From Lepus europaeus (lineage: Eukaryota; Chordata; Mammalia; Lagomorpha; Leporidae): a DNA stretch of 64,000 nucleotides. Shown here in pieces: positions 1 through 10,700 of the stretch (position 1 is its first letter; every line of letters starts with the position of its first letter). A model generated the notes under the pieces. That model ran no database searches, was not told the DNA's origin, and saw nothing but the letters and a program-made list of their open reading frames with translations. Where the stretch lies: contig NC_084831.1 in the NCBI RefSeq assembly GCF_033115175.1, forward strand, positions 43,494,002-43,558,001, given 5' to 3'. A program made the position numbers and the translations under genes.

Positions 1-284
1 GCCCATAAGGGATGCTGGAGTCGCAGAAAGCAGCCTAATCTGCTTTGTTACAACACTGGCCCCCAAAAATGTCTTCTTTGAAAAACAGTTATTTCATAGG
101 TGTAATACTGTCATAGGTTCTTGGGAGGATTAAACAAATCAATGCATGCAAAATATTTAGACCAGCACCTAGCCTTCCCTCCCCTACTCTGTTTTCCTCC
201 CCATTATGTACAAAGATATCTGTACATAAATCAAAAGTCCTCAGGATTTGAGACTATTCGGCTTGAGTCAATAAAGCAGTAAAA

Positions 285-495
285 TGGTTCACAGTGCATG
301 TTCTGAAGCCTGAGTGCCTGTGACAGAATCTTAGCCCTACCAAGCTGTGTGATCTTGGGCAAGTTACTTAACTGCTCTGTGACTTAGTTTCCTCATCTCT
401 AAAGTGAAGGTAACAACAGTACTCACCTCAAAGAGTTGTTGTGAGAATTAAAGAGTAAGTAAGCACTTGGTAAATGTTAGTTATTATTAGGCAAC
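285..495 (+). repeat. MIR SINE
   Basis: An ancient tRNA-derived MIR. The diagnostic core is visible, including tgatcttgggcaagttact and the tctgtgacttagtttcctc motif near 350-395. A tail reading taaatgttagttattatt follows. Confidence 0.85.
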
Positions 496-1129
496 TATTG
501 TTGTTATTAGGCAACTATTCAGTTCTTGCTCTGCCTGGGTGTAGCCCTTTTACCTGAAATTAATGCTAAGTTGACAGCTAGAACGTGTTTTTCTCACCAT
601 AAGTGGCTTAAAGCCATGTTTAGTACCTGGCAGCTGCTTCTCTCTTCCCATCTTCTAGTGTCCTCCAGTGAATATGATCTCCAAAACCTGGAAGGAAAGA
701 GTCTTATGAACACCTACAGAATGAACAAACAGCACAGACCCAAGGAAGAAGTGAGTGTGCACGTTCACAGATACCCGCAGAAGAGGCCATTCTCTGTTTA
801 GAGTCTGGTGTTCAATCCCCAGCTCCGGTACTTGCTGGGTGCATGGGACTATGGACAGTCCCATATGTCAAGCCTCACACTTAGAAAGTGAAATGACGTC
901 ATCTAATTTATAATTTTTAAGAATATTAAACAATGATATGAAATGATTTGTAAACTATCACAGAGTACGCCAACAATACTAAAAGAATACAAGAGAATTT
1001 TCCAAAGAGTAAACATAAATCAGATTGTAGCATATCATAAGTAGTTGAAGGTGATACAGATGCAATACATAAGGTGATGCAATACAGAAAGACATGGGTC
1101 CACGACTCCACTTTCTACAGAGCGTGAAG

Positions 1130-1262
1130 TTTTGTGAGCGAACTAAGCTCTCCAAGTCCCCAATTCTTCATCTGTAAAATCAAGACAATAAAACCTGCCT
1201 CTGAGTCTCAGTGTAAAGATTAAATGACATAATGCATTTTAAGCAATTGCTATTATTCCCAC
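1130..1262 (+). repeat. MIR SINE, 3' half
   Basis: Degenerate MIR with the ttcatctgtaaaatcaaga and gattaaatgacataatgc motifs. The 5' part is missing or too diverged to see. Confidence 0.6.
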
Positions 1263-1289
1263 AGTTCAGCCAGAGTGATATTATTATTA

Positions 1290-1358
1290 TTTTTTAAGAC
1301 TTATTTTACTTGAAAGTCAGAGTTATAGAGAGGTAAAGGCAGAGGCAGAGGCACAAGC

Positions 1359-1395
<37 letters not shown>

Positions 1396-1653
1396 TCTTC
1401 CATCCACTGGTTTACTCCCCAAATGGCCAAAATGGCCGGGGCTGGGCCAATCCAAAGCCAGCAGCCAGGAGCTTCCTCTGGGTCTCCCACTCAGATGCAG
1501 GGGTCCAAGGGCTTGGGCCATCTTCCACTGCTTTCCCAGGCCATAGCAAAGAGCTGGATTGGAAATGCAGCTGCCGGGACTCGAATCGGTGCTCATATGG
1601 GATGCTGGCACTGCAGGCGGTGGCTTTACCCGCTACGCCACAGCGCTGGCCCC
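1290..1653 (-). repeat. CSINE (C repeat)
   Basis: Full-length lagomorph C repeat read on the minus strand. The tail is the T-rich stretch at its left end, a (GA)n run lies at 1366-1393, and the 5' head, reverse complement of GGGGCCAGCGCTGTGGCG, ends at 1653. Confidence 0.9.
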
Positions 1654-1665
1654 AAAGTAAATCTT

Positions 1666-1995
1666 TTTTTTTTTTTTTAAAGATTTATTTATTTTATTTG
1701 AAAGTCGGAGTTACACAGAGAGAGAAGGAGAGGCAGAGAGAGGTCTTCCATCTGATGGTTTACTCCCCAATTGGCCACAATGGCTGGAGCTGCACCAATC
1801 TGAAGCCAGGAGCTTCTTTCAGGTTTCCCATGTGGGTTCAGGGGCCTAAGGACTTGAGCTACCTTCTACTGCTTTCCTAGGCCATAGCAGAGAGCTGGAT
1901 CGGAAGTAGAGCAGCCAGGTCTCGAACCAGCGCCCATATGGGATGCCTGCACTGCAGGCGGCAGCTTTACCTGCTATGCCACAGCATTAGCCCCA
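1666..1995 (-). repeat. CSINE with 12-bp target duplication
   Basis: Minus-strand C repeat abutting the previous copy. It is flanked by aaagtaaatctt at 1654-1665 and 1996-2007, which fits L1-type retroposition next to the older SINE. Confidence 0.9.
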
Positions 1996-2034
1996 AAAGT
2001 AAATCTTAAAAAAAAAAAAAAAAAAACACTTCTA

Positions 2035-2200
2035 TTTAACCTCCCAATGCTTTAGTTTTCTCATCATTAAAATGGGCATAGTAATAACTATCTCATAAAA
2101 CTATTACTGAATATTAAATAATAAATATATGTGAAAAAACTAAGCACAGTGCTTAGCACATTGTAAAGGGTGAGTGGTAATTTTTATTCTTCAATCATAA
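2035..2200 (+). repeat. MIR SINE, 3' half
   Basis: The gttttctcatcattaaaatg core, then a gcttagcacattgtaaa motif, is typical of a diverged MIR in sense orientation. Confidence 0.65.
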
Positions 2201-2780
2201 CAAATTATTAGTAGTAATTTATTCTTTACAGTTGAGACTTCTGAGGCTCAGAGAAGTTACATAATCTGTACCAGGTAATTTGGCTGCTTAATGGCACACT
2301 GAGACTGAAACTCCAATCTTGTGCTATTCTGCTTCTAAAACTTTCTTTCTCAGACATACGTTCAAATCTAGTTTCATAAGTGCCCCCACAGGGGAATGAA
2401 AGCTCACCCACATCGCAGATAGAGGCAGGATTCAAAAAAACCATCATTACTTATTCCCAACAACATGGACTGCTGGCAAACAGAATGTGTCACTCACGCA
2501 GTGAATGACTGAGAGTGAACTCAGGAGGATGCCCAAGAGAACTGACAGGTGTCTAACATGATTGCCATCACTCTACTCGCTAATACCTGAACGGGCAACT
2601 GAATCCTGCTTTGGTGGGAAGCCTGACTAAACAGTCTGAATGGCTATCCACCACCAAAACAATGAAATCCTAGATAAAACGGACTTTTGAAACATACTCA
2701 CTGGGCTCACAGTAATAACAGAAATATTTCCACAAACACAAAATAAGCTAAAACCAGATGAGGAACAATGAGCAACAAGA
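2201..2780. other. Intronic DNA without a recognised feature
   Basis: Part of TXNDC12 intron 1. The first 100 bases may continue MIR-like sequence (ctgaggctcagagaagtta). I recognise nothing in the rest. The antisense open frames here are short and show no family signature. Confidence 0.5.
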
Positions 2781-3770
2781 AAAAGTAAGGAGGCCCTGAA
2801 AGCAAATGTCCGGAACAACGTGGGGAAATGCAGATGAACCTGAAACTCCCATATCACCCTAACTCTGAAAAGAGAATGGAGTGATTACAGGTCAGCAGTA
2901 CCCCCAGTGTCCATTGAAGCACATGCCAAACCTCTCCTGAGCAAAGTGGTCCCCACTTTAGCCCCCAGGATAGCCAAAAGATCCATAATCATAGAAGTAC
3001 CAAATAGATTTAGATCCTGCTGAGAACATCAGTTATTCAAATTATTCGCCACAGGATTAAAAAAAAAAAAAAGATGGAATATCACAAAAATAGGCATGTG
3101 ACCCACAAAACAGACAGACAAATCTGGGAAGGCACCAAGTAGAACTTCTAAAAACTAAAAAGATAACTGTTGAGATAGAAGTGCATGGAGGGGTCAGTGC
3201 TGTGGCACAGCAGGTAAAGCCACCGCCTGCAGTACTGGCATCCCATGTGCGTGCCAGTTTGAGTTCCGGCTGCTCCACTTTTGGTCCAGCTCTCTGCTAT
3301 GGCCTGGGAAAGCAGTAGAGAAAGCTTGAGCCACAGCACCCAAGTGGGAAGACCCAGAGGAAGCTCCTGGCTCCTGGCTTCGGATTGGTGCAGCTCCAGC
3401 TGTTGTGGCCAATTGGGGAATGAACCAGCAGATGGAAGACCTCTCTCTCTGCCTCTCCTTCTCTCTCTGTGTTACTCTTTCAAATAAATAAAAAATAAAT
3501 CTTAAAAAAAAAGAAAGTGCATGGACAGTCGCCTAAAAAAGATGTGAACAATCAAATTGTGGGGAAAAAAAACCATGAAAGAAACCTAAATGTATATTGC
3601 TAAGTCAAAGAAATCAATTTTAAAAGGCTACACATTATATAATTCTGATTATACTGCACAGTGGAAAAGGCAAAATTATGGAGATAGTAAAAAGATCAGG
3701 GGCTCCTTTGGGAAAGACATGTGAGCAGGTGCAGCACGGAGACACTCCTCAGTATGGTCCTGCAAAGGTA
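2781..3770 (+). repeat. Old L1 (L1M-type) 3' UTR fragment
   Basis: Bases 3540-3720 show the 3'-UTR pattern of old mammalian L1s, including aaaaggctacacattatata, aaaaggcaaaattatggaga and agtaaaaagatcagggg. It is split by a CSINE at 3190-3514. The left limit is uncertain. Confidence 0.6.
3190..3514 (+). repeat. CSINE with 11-bp target duplication
   Basis: Full-length C repeat in plus orientation, ending in aaataaatcttaaaaaaaaa. It is flanked by aagtgcatgga at 3179-3189 and 3515-3525 and sits in the old L1 fragment. Confidence 0.92.
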
Positions 3771-3817
3771 GGCACATGTTATAGCCTGAACTGTGCCCCT
3801 CATTCCCTCACATTATT

Positions 3818-4157
3818 TATTTATTTATTTAGACAGGCAGAGTTAGACAGTGAGAGAGAGAGAGAGAGACAGAGAGAAAGGTCTTCCTTTTCCATTGGTT
3901 CACCCCCCAAATGGCTGCTACGGCCGGTGCACAGCGCCGATCCGAAGCCAGGAGCCAGGTAGGTGCTTCTCCTGGTCTCCCATGCGGGTGCAGGGCCCAA
4001 GCACTTGGGCCATCCTCCACTGCCTTCCCGGGCCATAGCAGAGAGCTGGCCAGGAAGAGGAGCAACAGGGACAGAATCCGGCGCCCCAATTGGGACTAGA
4101 ACCCGGGGTGCCAGCGCCGCAGGCGGAGGATTAGCCTAGTGAGCCACGGCGCCGGCC
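3818..4157 (-). repeat. CSINE, TCTGCCTGTC-tail type
   Basis: Minus-strand copy inside the MaLR-like LTR. The flanks attccctcacatt (3802-3814) and attccctcgcatt (from 4159) differ by one base and mark the target duplication. Confidence 0.9.
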
Positions 4158-4216
4158 GATTCCCTCGCATTTGTACGTTGAAATCCTAACACTCTGTATG
4201 TCAGGTGACTGTATTT

Positions 4217-4420
4217 GGTTCACTCCCCAAATGGCCACAACGGCTAGAGATAGGCCGATCCAAAGCCAGGAGCCGGATCTCCCACGTGGGTGCAGGGGCC
4301 CAGGCACTTGGGCCATCTTCTACTGCTTTCCCAGGCCATAGCAGAGGGCTGGATCGGAAGAGAAGCAGCCCATATGGCATTGCAGGTGGAAGATTAACCT
4401 ACTACACCACAGCACTGGCC
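4217..4420 (-). repeat. CSINE lacking its 3' tail
   Basis: Minus-strand C repeat that starts abruptly at ggttcactccccaaatggcc, without the tail or (CT)n part, and ends at the head, actggcc. It lies in the MaLR-like LTR. The tail was lost after insertion, or this is an unusual truncation. Confidence 0.8.
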
Positions 4421-4450
4421 TAAAGATAGGGTCTTTAAAGAGGTAAATAA

Positions 4451-4794
4451 GGGCCTGGTACTATGGAATAGTGGGTAAAGCACCGCCTGCAGTGCCAGCT
4501 TCCCATATGGGCGCTGGTTCATGTCCCGGCTGCTCCCACTTCTGATCCAGCTCTCTGCTACGGCCTGGATAAGCAGTGGAAGATAACCCAAGTCCTTGGG
4601 TCCCTGCACCCACATGGGAGACCCGGAAGAAATTCCAGGTTCCTGGCTTCAGATCAGCTCAGCTCCTGCCTTTGTGGCTACTTGAAGAGTGAACCAGCGG
4701 ATGGAAGATACCTCTTTCTCTCTCACTCTCTCTCTGCCTCTGCCTCTCTGTAACTTTGCCTTTCAAATAAATAAATGTCTTAAAAGAAAAAAAA
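4451..4794 (+). repeat. CSINE with target duplication
   Basis: Plus-strand copy in the MaLR-like LTR. The flanks agaggtaaataa (4439-4450) and agaggcaaataa differ by one base. Confidence 0.9.
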
Positions 4795-4988
4795 AAGAGG
4801 CAAATAAGCTAAAATTCATATGGCAGGTGTCCTAGACCCTAAAAGGTTAGGTCACAGCTGCCCAAAGAGGGAAGACCACAGGAAGACACAGAGAAAAGCT
4901 GGCCATTTAAAAAAGAAAGCAACACTTGCTGACATCTTGATCGTGGACTTCTGGCCTCCAGAACTGTGAGAAAACAAATTTCCATTCC

Positions 4989-5321
4989 TTTTTTTTTTTT
5001 TAATTTTTGACAGGCAGAGTGGACAGTAGAAAGAGAGACAGAGAGAAAGGTCTTCCTTTTTGCCGTTGGTTCACTCTCCAATGGCCGCTGCGGCCGGCGC
5101 ATTGTGCTGATCCGATGGCAGGAGCCAGGTGCTTCTCCTGGTCTCCCATGGGGTGCAGGGCCCAAGCACTTGGGCCATCCTCCACTGCCTTCCCGGGCCA
5201 TAGCAGAGAGCTGGCCTGGAAGAGGGGCAACCGGGACAGGATCGGTGCCCCGACCAGGACTAGAACCTGGTGTGCCGGTGCCGCAAGGCGGAGGATTTGC
5301 CTAGTGAGCCGCGGCGCTGGC
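4989..5321 (-). repeat. CSINE with 15-bp target duplication
   Basis: Minus-strand copy of the TCTGCCTGTC-tail type. It is flanked by aaatttccattcctt at 4976-4990 and 5322-5336; the left copy merges with the poly-T tail. This is the youngest-looking insertion in the broken LTR. Confidence 0.92.
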
Positions 5322-5559
5322 AAATTTCCATTCCTTAAGGTACTCAGTCTGTGCTCTTTGTTAAGGTGGCCCCAGCAAACAAATACATTTGTAATTATAC
5401 ATTTGTCAAAAACTATAATGTAGGACACTGAGAGTGAACCCTAATGTAAACTGGGGCTTTAGTTAGTAATAACGTATCAACACTGGCTCATTTTCAACAC
5501 ATGGACCACATTAATGTGAGATATTAATAGGAAAACTACCAGGATGGAGAGGGGGAAGG

Positions 5560-5705
5560 ATATATCCAGGAATTCTGCTTTCCTGATGAGAAAACCAAGG
5601 TACAAAGTCTAAGTGACTTTCCCAAGGTCACTCAGACGGTTACTGTCAGAGCTGAAATCCAACCCTAGCAATCAGAGTCCAGACTCCTGGATTTTAAGCC
5701 CTGCA
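5560..5705 (-). repeat. MIR SINE
   Basis: Antisense MIR core with gtgactttcccaaggtcact followed by gagctgaaatccaaccc. Confidence 0.75.
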
Positions 5706-5929
5706 GAATGCCATCTGTGTTTCTGCGCAGAAGGAGACCAGGCTACAGTGAAAAGAGGGAGTGGACAGTGCACAGCCTTGTGGTCACAGCTCTCCTTGAG
5801 CTGTTGGGGGCTTTTGAGTAGTCGTAACATGATGTGATTTGTGTTTCAACAGGATTGCTCTGTGCTGGAAACAGAATGTAGGAGGTGTCAGGGGCTGACC
5901 TATGTCCCCTTAAAAAAGATACGTTGACA

Positions 5930-6280
5930 GGGCTGACACTGTGGAGTTGTGGGTAAAGCCGCTGTCCGCAGTGCCGGTATCCCATATGGGCGCCAGTTTG
6001 AGTCCCGGCTGCTCCACTTCCCATCCAGCTCTCTGCTATGGCCTGGAAGAGCAGTGGAAGGTGGCCCAAGTCCTTGGGCCCTGCACCCGTGTGGGAGACT
6101 TGGAAGAAGCTCCTGGCTCCTGATCAGCGCAGCTCCGGCTGTTGCGGCCAATTGGAGAGTGAACCATCAATTGGGAAACGAACCATCGGGTGGAAATCCT
6201 GTGTGTGTGTGTGTGTGTGTAACCCTCTCCTTCTCTGTGTAACTCTTTCAAATAAATAAATAAATCTCAAAAAAAAAAAA
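5930..6280 (+). repeat. CSINE containing a (GT)n microsatellite
   Basis: Plus-strand C repeat with flanks aaaaaagatacgttgaca (5912-5929) and aaaaaagatatgttggca (6281-6298). The usual (CT)n stretch has been replaced by (GT)n at about 6200-6220. Confidence 0.9.
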
Positions 6281-6600
6281 AAAAAAGATATGTTGGCATC
6301 TCAACATTTAGCACTTCAGAATGTAACCTTATTTGGAGACAAGGTCTTTACAGACGTAGTCAAATTAGTCTGAGGTTTTCAGAGAGAGTCTGAACCCACT
6401 ATGACCGCTGTCCTTATAAAGAGGCGACATGTGGACACAGATGTCTACAGGCTAAGAAAGGCCTGGAATAGATCCTGCCTTCACAGCCCTCAGAGGGAAT
6501 AGTCTCTTCAGCACCTTTTGGACTTTCGCCTCTGGTTCTACTAGGGGACTATTTCATACATCTGCTTCTCTCTTCCACAACCTTTTCTTTTCTTTCTTTC

Positions 6601-6952
6601 TTTTTTTTTTTTTTTTTTTTTTTTTGACAGGCAGAGTGGACAGTGAGAGAGAGAGAGAGAGACAGAGAGAAAGGTCTTCCTTTTTTTTTCCGTTGGTTCA
6701 CCCCCCAGTGGCCACTGCGGCCAGCGCACCGCGCTGATCCGAAGGCAGGAGCCAGGTGCTTCTCCTGGTCTCCCATGGGGGTGCAGGGCCCAAGCACTTG
6801 GGCCATCCTCCACTGCCCTCCCGGGCCACAGCAGAGAGCTGGCCTGGAAGAGGGGCAACCGGGACAGAATCCGGCACCCCGACTGGGACTAGAACCCGGG
6901 GTGCTGGCACCGCAGGCGGAGGATTAGCCAAGTGAGCCACAGCGCCGGCCCC
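6601..6952 (-). repeat. CSINE, TCTGCCTGTC-tail type
   Basis: Minus-strand copy with a T25-class tail at 6601-6625 and a (GA)n run. The flanks cacaaccttttc and cacaatcttttc suggest the target duplication. Confidence 0.9.
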
Positions 6953-7055
6953 ACAATCTTTTCAACCTCCAGGACTGTGATACGATACATTTCTGTTGCC
7001 TGAGCCACTCATTTTTTGCCACTTTGTTAGTGCAGCCTTAGGAGCTGTAAAGGGG

Positions 7056-7547
7056 AGCAAGGTAGGAGCAAAGAGACCAGTAGAGAGGCTACTTCAATGA
7101 TCCAAGCAAGCGAGGATGGTGACTGGATGAGCTAAGGTGGTAGAGGGAGCCAGATCCAACTGGCTTCTGGATATAGTTGGAAAGCAAAGTTAATGAGATT
7201 TTGCTGTGAACTGGGATGTGAAAGCAGAGAAAAGTCAATGTTAGCTCCAAGGTGTCTGGCCTGGGCACAGCAAGATCAAGACAGTCCAAGAAGACAAACC
7301 GAGTACAAACAACTTTTCAAAACCTTGTACCAGAAACAACAGCTAAGGGGAACTGTGAATCAGCTAACAGTTTTAATTCAGTTTGGAGGGAAGCATATGA
7401 TGTTGAAAGCTGATAGAAAGGATACAGTAAAGATAAGAAAATGAATGTTATAAAGGAAAGAAGGGTGAGTTGCTGGTAAAATGTCATTGAATGGGGGGAG
7501 ATAAGATGGGATTTAGTACCCAAGTAGAGGGATCAAGATTTACTAGG
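7056..7547. other. Intronic DNA without a recognised feature
   Basis: TXNDC12 intron sequence. It has several short open frames on both strands with no recognisable family, and I assign no repeat. Confidence 0.5.
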
Positions 7548-7880
7548 TGGCCGGCGCTGCGGCTCAATAGGCTAATCCTCTGCCTAGCGGCACCAGCACA
7601 CCGGGTTCTAGTGCCGGTCGGGGCGCCGGATTCTGTCCCGGTTGCCCCTCTTCCAGGCCAGCTCTCTGCTATGGCCCGGGAGTGCAGTGGAGGATGGCCC
7701 AAGTGCTTGGGCCCTGCACCCCATGGGAGACCAGGAGAAGCACCTGGCTCCTGCCTTCGGATCAGCGCGGTGCGCCGGCTGCGGCGGCCATTGGAGGGTG
7801 AACCAATGGCAAAAAGGAAGACCTTTCTCTCTGTCTCTCTCTCTCTCACTATCCACTCTGCCTGTCAAAAAAAAAAAAAA
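7548..7880 (+). repeat. CSINE with 13-bp target duplication
   Basis: Young-looking plus-strand copy with ggttctagtgcc at the B-box position and an A17-class tail. It is flanked by aagatttactagg at 7535-7547 and 7881-7893. Confidence 0.93.
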
Positions 7881-8229
7881 AAGATTTACTAGGACTATGA
7901 TTGGTGTATCAAGTAGCAGAGGAGGGAGCATATACAGACGCTGGTGGGTAAATGGGTAATGGTTAAGAGTTTTTGAAAGGCCTCTTCTGATTCTTTCTGT
8001 CTTACGTTAAGCAGGAATTATGGTCGCCACCTGAGAGCAAGGATTGTGGAAGAGATATTAGAAGTTTGCAGAGAGGGGAAGGATATAAGAAACAGTCCCC
8101 CAGGAGAACCAGAGAAAACTAAAAGGATTGCTAAAGGGCAAATTCCAGGTAGGAAATGGTCCCAGAAAAAAGTCTAGAAACAAGGAATCGTGAGCAAATA
8201 CTCGAAGAAACATATACCTAAATCTAAAT

Positions 8230-8722
8230 ATTGTGTGCATGAAAATTGGGTTAATCCCAATTTGTAGAATTTTGAAATATAACAAATAAAATACTTCATA
8301 AAATGCTTAAAGTAATGAGGGGGTGACTGACGTGAAATATTCTAGGGCCTTCTTATTGTCGGGAGGTTAAAATGTTAGATTTTTGTTAAGTGTGCACATA
8401 AAATATCAAGAGGAAGCACTGAAAGAAAAGAACTAGAGTATCAACTTCCAAATCACTAAAGGAGATATAGGAATAAGCAAATAATAAACTCCTAAAAGAA
8501 AGGGGGGGGGGGGAATAGAGAAAAAACAGTAAAAGAGATGGAAATTCGATAAAAGAAAAGAGCGGCTCTGTGAATAATTACGCCAAATATAAGTGGACTA
8601 AACTTGTCAATTAGGGTTAAAAGTTGAAATGGTCTGATTTTGTGGAAAGGCTAGCCCTGTGATATTTACAAGAACACGCTTAAAACAGTACTGCTAAAAG
8701 TCAAAATTAAAATTCTTTTGTT
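8230..8722 (+). repeat. Old L1 fragment (ORF2 5' region)
   Basis: Bases 8590-8715 resemble the endonuclease-domain part of old L1 ORF2 (aagtggactaaacttgtcaa; acaagaacacgcttaaaaca). Stops and gaps break the frame. A G11 run lies at 8502-8512. Confidence 0.55.
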
Positions 8723-9222
8723 TTTCTCTTCAAAAATAATTTAAAGGGTACAGTGTTTACCTGATTACTAAAATCACCCACTTCCTGGAACCACCCACAT
8801 TCACACCCATGCCAAGACAGAACATCTGAAGACGGTCCAGTTTTCCAAAGGGTCACCTGCACAGCCAATTTATGCCAGTTATCTGCAAAGTAAGCTAAAG
8901 TCTCCCACACCAGAAGTTCTTCCCCTTAAACACTAAAGAAAAGTAGTAATTTCTAAATACAGCATTTATACCAGAATTTCCAATTCTTTCATCCTACAAC
9001 TGTTTTAACCAATGTAAGCTAAGAAAAGTATTATTCAGCTCCTCCCAGCCAATGAAACCAAAATAACAAAAGGTCCAGTGTCAGAGCTGGCAGCTAAGCC
9101 TCTACAGGGGACACCGCACCTAAGAGGTAGAATAACAGCGACTAATAATGTCTGCCTGCAGCAAACACAGCAGCATTGGAGCCCTACTTCAGCCACTCAC
9201 AGCTTTCACAAATGCAAAATAT
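8723..9222. other. Intronic DNA without a recognised feature
   Basis: I see no coding signal, RNA gene or repeat that I can name here. Confidence 0.5.
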
Positions 9223-9519
9223 TGGGACTGGCACTGTGGCATAGCAGGTTAAGCCACTGCCTGGGGTGCCAGCATCCCCTAAGGGCACAGGTTTGTGTCC
9301 CAGCTGATTCACTTCCCACCCAGCTCCCTGCAAATGCACCTGGGAAAGCAGTAGAAGATAGCCCAAGTCACTGGGCTCCTGCCACCCACATGGGAGACCA
9401 GGATGAAGCCATTTAGGGGGGGAACCAGTGGATTGGAGATATCTCTCTCTCTCTCTGTCTCTCCCCATCTTTCTCTCTGTAATTCTGCCTTTCATATAGA
9501 TAAATAAATATGCTTTAAA
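9223..9519 (+). repeat. Older CSINE
   Basis: Diverged plus-strand copy starting gggactggcactgtggcat. Its right-hand target copy (aatgtaaaatatt, after 9880) was pushed away by the next SINE; the left one is aaatgcaaaatatt. Confidence 0.85.
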
Positions 9520-9533
9520 AAATAAACAAATGT

Positions 9534-9870
9534 GGCTGGCGCCGCAGCTCAATAGGCTAATCCTCCGCTTGCGGCTCTGGCACACTGGGTTCTAGTCCCA
9601 GTCGGGGCGCCGGATTCTGTCCCGGTTGCCCCTCTTCCAGGCCAGCTCTCTGTTGTGGCCCGGGAGTGCAGTGGAGGATGGCCCAAGTGCTTGGGCCCTG
9701 CACCCGCAAGGGAGATCAGGAGAAGCACCTGGCTCCTGGCTTCAGATCAGCGTGGTGCGCCGGCCGCAGTGCACCAGCTGCAGCGGCCACTGGGGGCTGA
9801 ACCAATGGAAAAAGGAAGACCTTTCTCTCTCTCACTGTCCACTCTGCCTGTCAAAATAAATAAATAAATA
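9534..9870 (+). repeat. CSINE inserted at the tail of the previous SINE
   Basis: Plus-strand copy flanked by aaataaacaaatgt at 9520-9533 and 9871-9884. It entered the A-rich tail of the older SINE to form a SINE-SINE compound. Confidence 0.92.
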
Positions 9871-10109
9871 AAATAAACAAATGTAAAATATTGCTAATGA
9901 AAATATTCTATAGGGGTGTTGTGAATGTAACTAGGACACCACACAGCCGGTAGATGCCACATACATGTTAGTGCCAAATTTTCATTCCAGAGATTTCACA
10001 AAACCATCCAATGCTGTTTCAGGCAGAGAGAGCATCTGAACCACGCCTACTGACAACTTTGTAATTTCTCCTTTAAACTCTTCAGAAGAGTTTTTACACT
10101 GAGAAACTG

Positions 10110-10274
10110 GAGTGGAGGACTGGTAAAGGCCATTGGCTCTGGGATTTGTACTCTGGCTAGTCGTGTGCAAGCTCTGTGACTCCAGTGCCTCGTTTTAGGT
10201 CCTTCATCTGTGAAATGGGGATCATGATCAACATATACTCTATCCCATGTTATCATGAAGATTAAACTAGTTGA
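10110..10274 (+). repeat. MIR SINE
   Basis: Sense MIR with tctgtgaaatggggatca and related core motifs, adjoining a CSINE. Confidence 0.65.
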
Positions 10275-10596
10275 GGGACTGGCATTGTGTGGCAGCGGGT
10301 TAAGCTGCAGCTTGCAACATTACACCCAATATCAGAGGGCCGGTTTGATTCCTGGCTGCCCGACTTCCCAGCCAATGCACGTAGAAAAGCAGCAGCGGAG
10401 GGTCCAAGTGCCTGGGCCCCTGTAATGCACACAGAAGACCCAGATGGCATTACTGGTTCCTGGCTTTAGCCTGGCCCAGCCGCCGGCCACTGCAGCCATT
10501 TGGGGAGTGAACCAGCAGATGGAAGATCTCTCTCTGTCTCACTTGCTCTTGGTTGCTCTGCCTTTCAGAGATAAAATAAATCTTAAAAAAAAAAAA
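10275..10596 (+). repeat. CSINE
   Basis: Plus-strand, moderately diverged copy (gggactggcattgtgtggc) ending in ataaatcttaaaaaaaaaaa. Short flanks agttga at both sides. Confidence 0.87.
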
Positions 10597-10700
10597 GTTG
10601 ATACATGGAAAATGCACAGAACAGTGCTCAGAAAACAGTAAATATATGGCAAATACCCCGTACATGGTATTTTTTAACTTATTGAAAGCAATGAAATTTA

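Larger units (their letters stand above)
3771..5400 (+). repeat. MaLR-like LTR broken by four CSINEs
   Basis: After mentally removing four SINEs, the remaining pieces read like one MaLR (MLT1/MST-type) LTR. The pieces are tatagcctgaactgtgcccc, ttgaaatcctaac, gactgtatttgg, gatagggtctttaaagaggt, gcaggtgtcctag, cctccagaactgtgagaaaa and the closing block after 5322. The order is collinear with such LTRs. The exact subfamily is not determined. Confidence 0.7.
5888..7055 (+). repeat. Second MaLR-like LTR, split by two CSINEs
   Basis: The pieces are ggggctgacctatgtccccttaaa (5890-5912 region), tgtaaccttatttggagac, tccttataaagaggcgacat, cctccaggactgtgatac and tttctgttgcctgagccact. They are collinear with MaLR LTRs and with the copy at 3771-5400. 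SINEs interrupt at 5930 and 6601. Confidence 0.7.

Noticed and set aside
4989-5428. Overlapping open frames of 138 and 142 codons on both strands
   Set aside because: They are CSINE sequence. The same peptide words recur at every ctgcctgtc-type SINE in the window.
6643-6665. Regular spaced repeats as a CRISPR-like or satellite array
   Set aside because: The recurring units are dispersed SINEs on both strands with irregular spacing, and (GA)n runs are part of each SINE.
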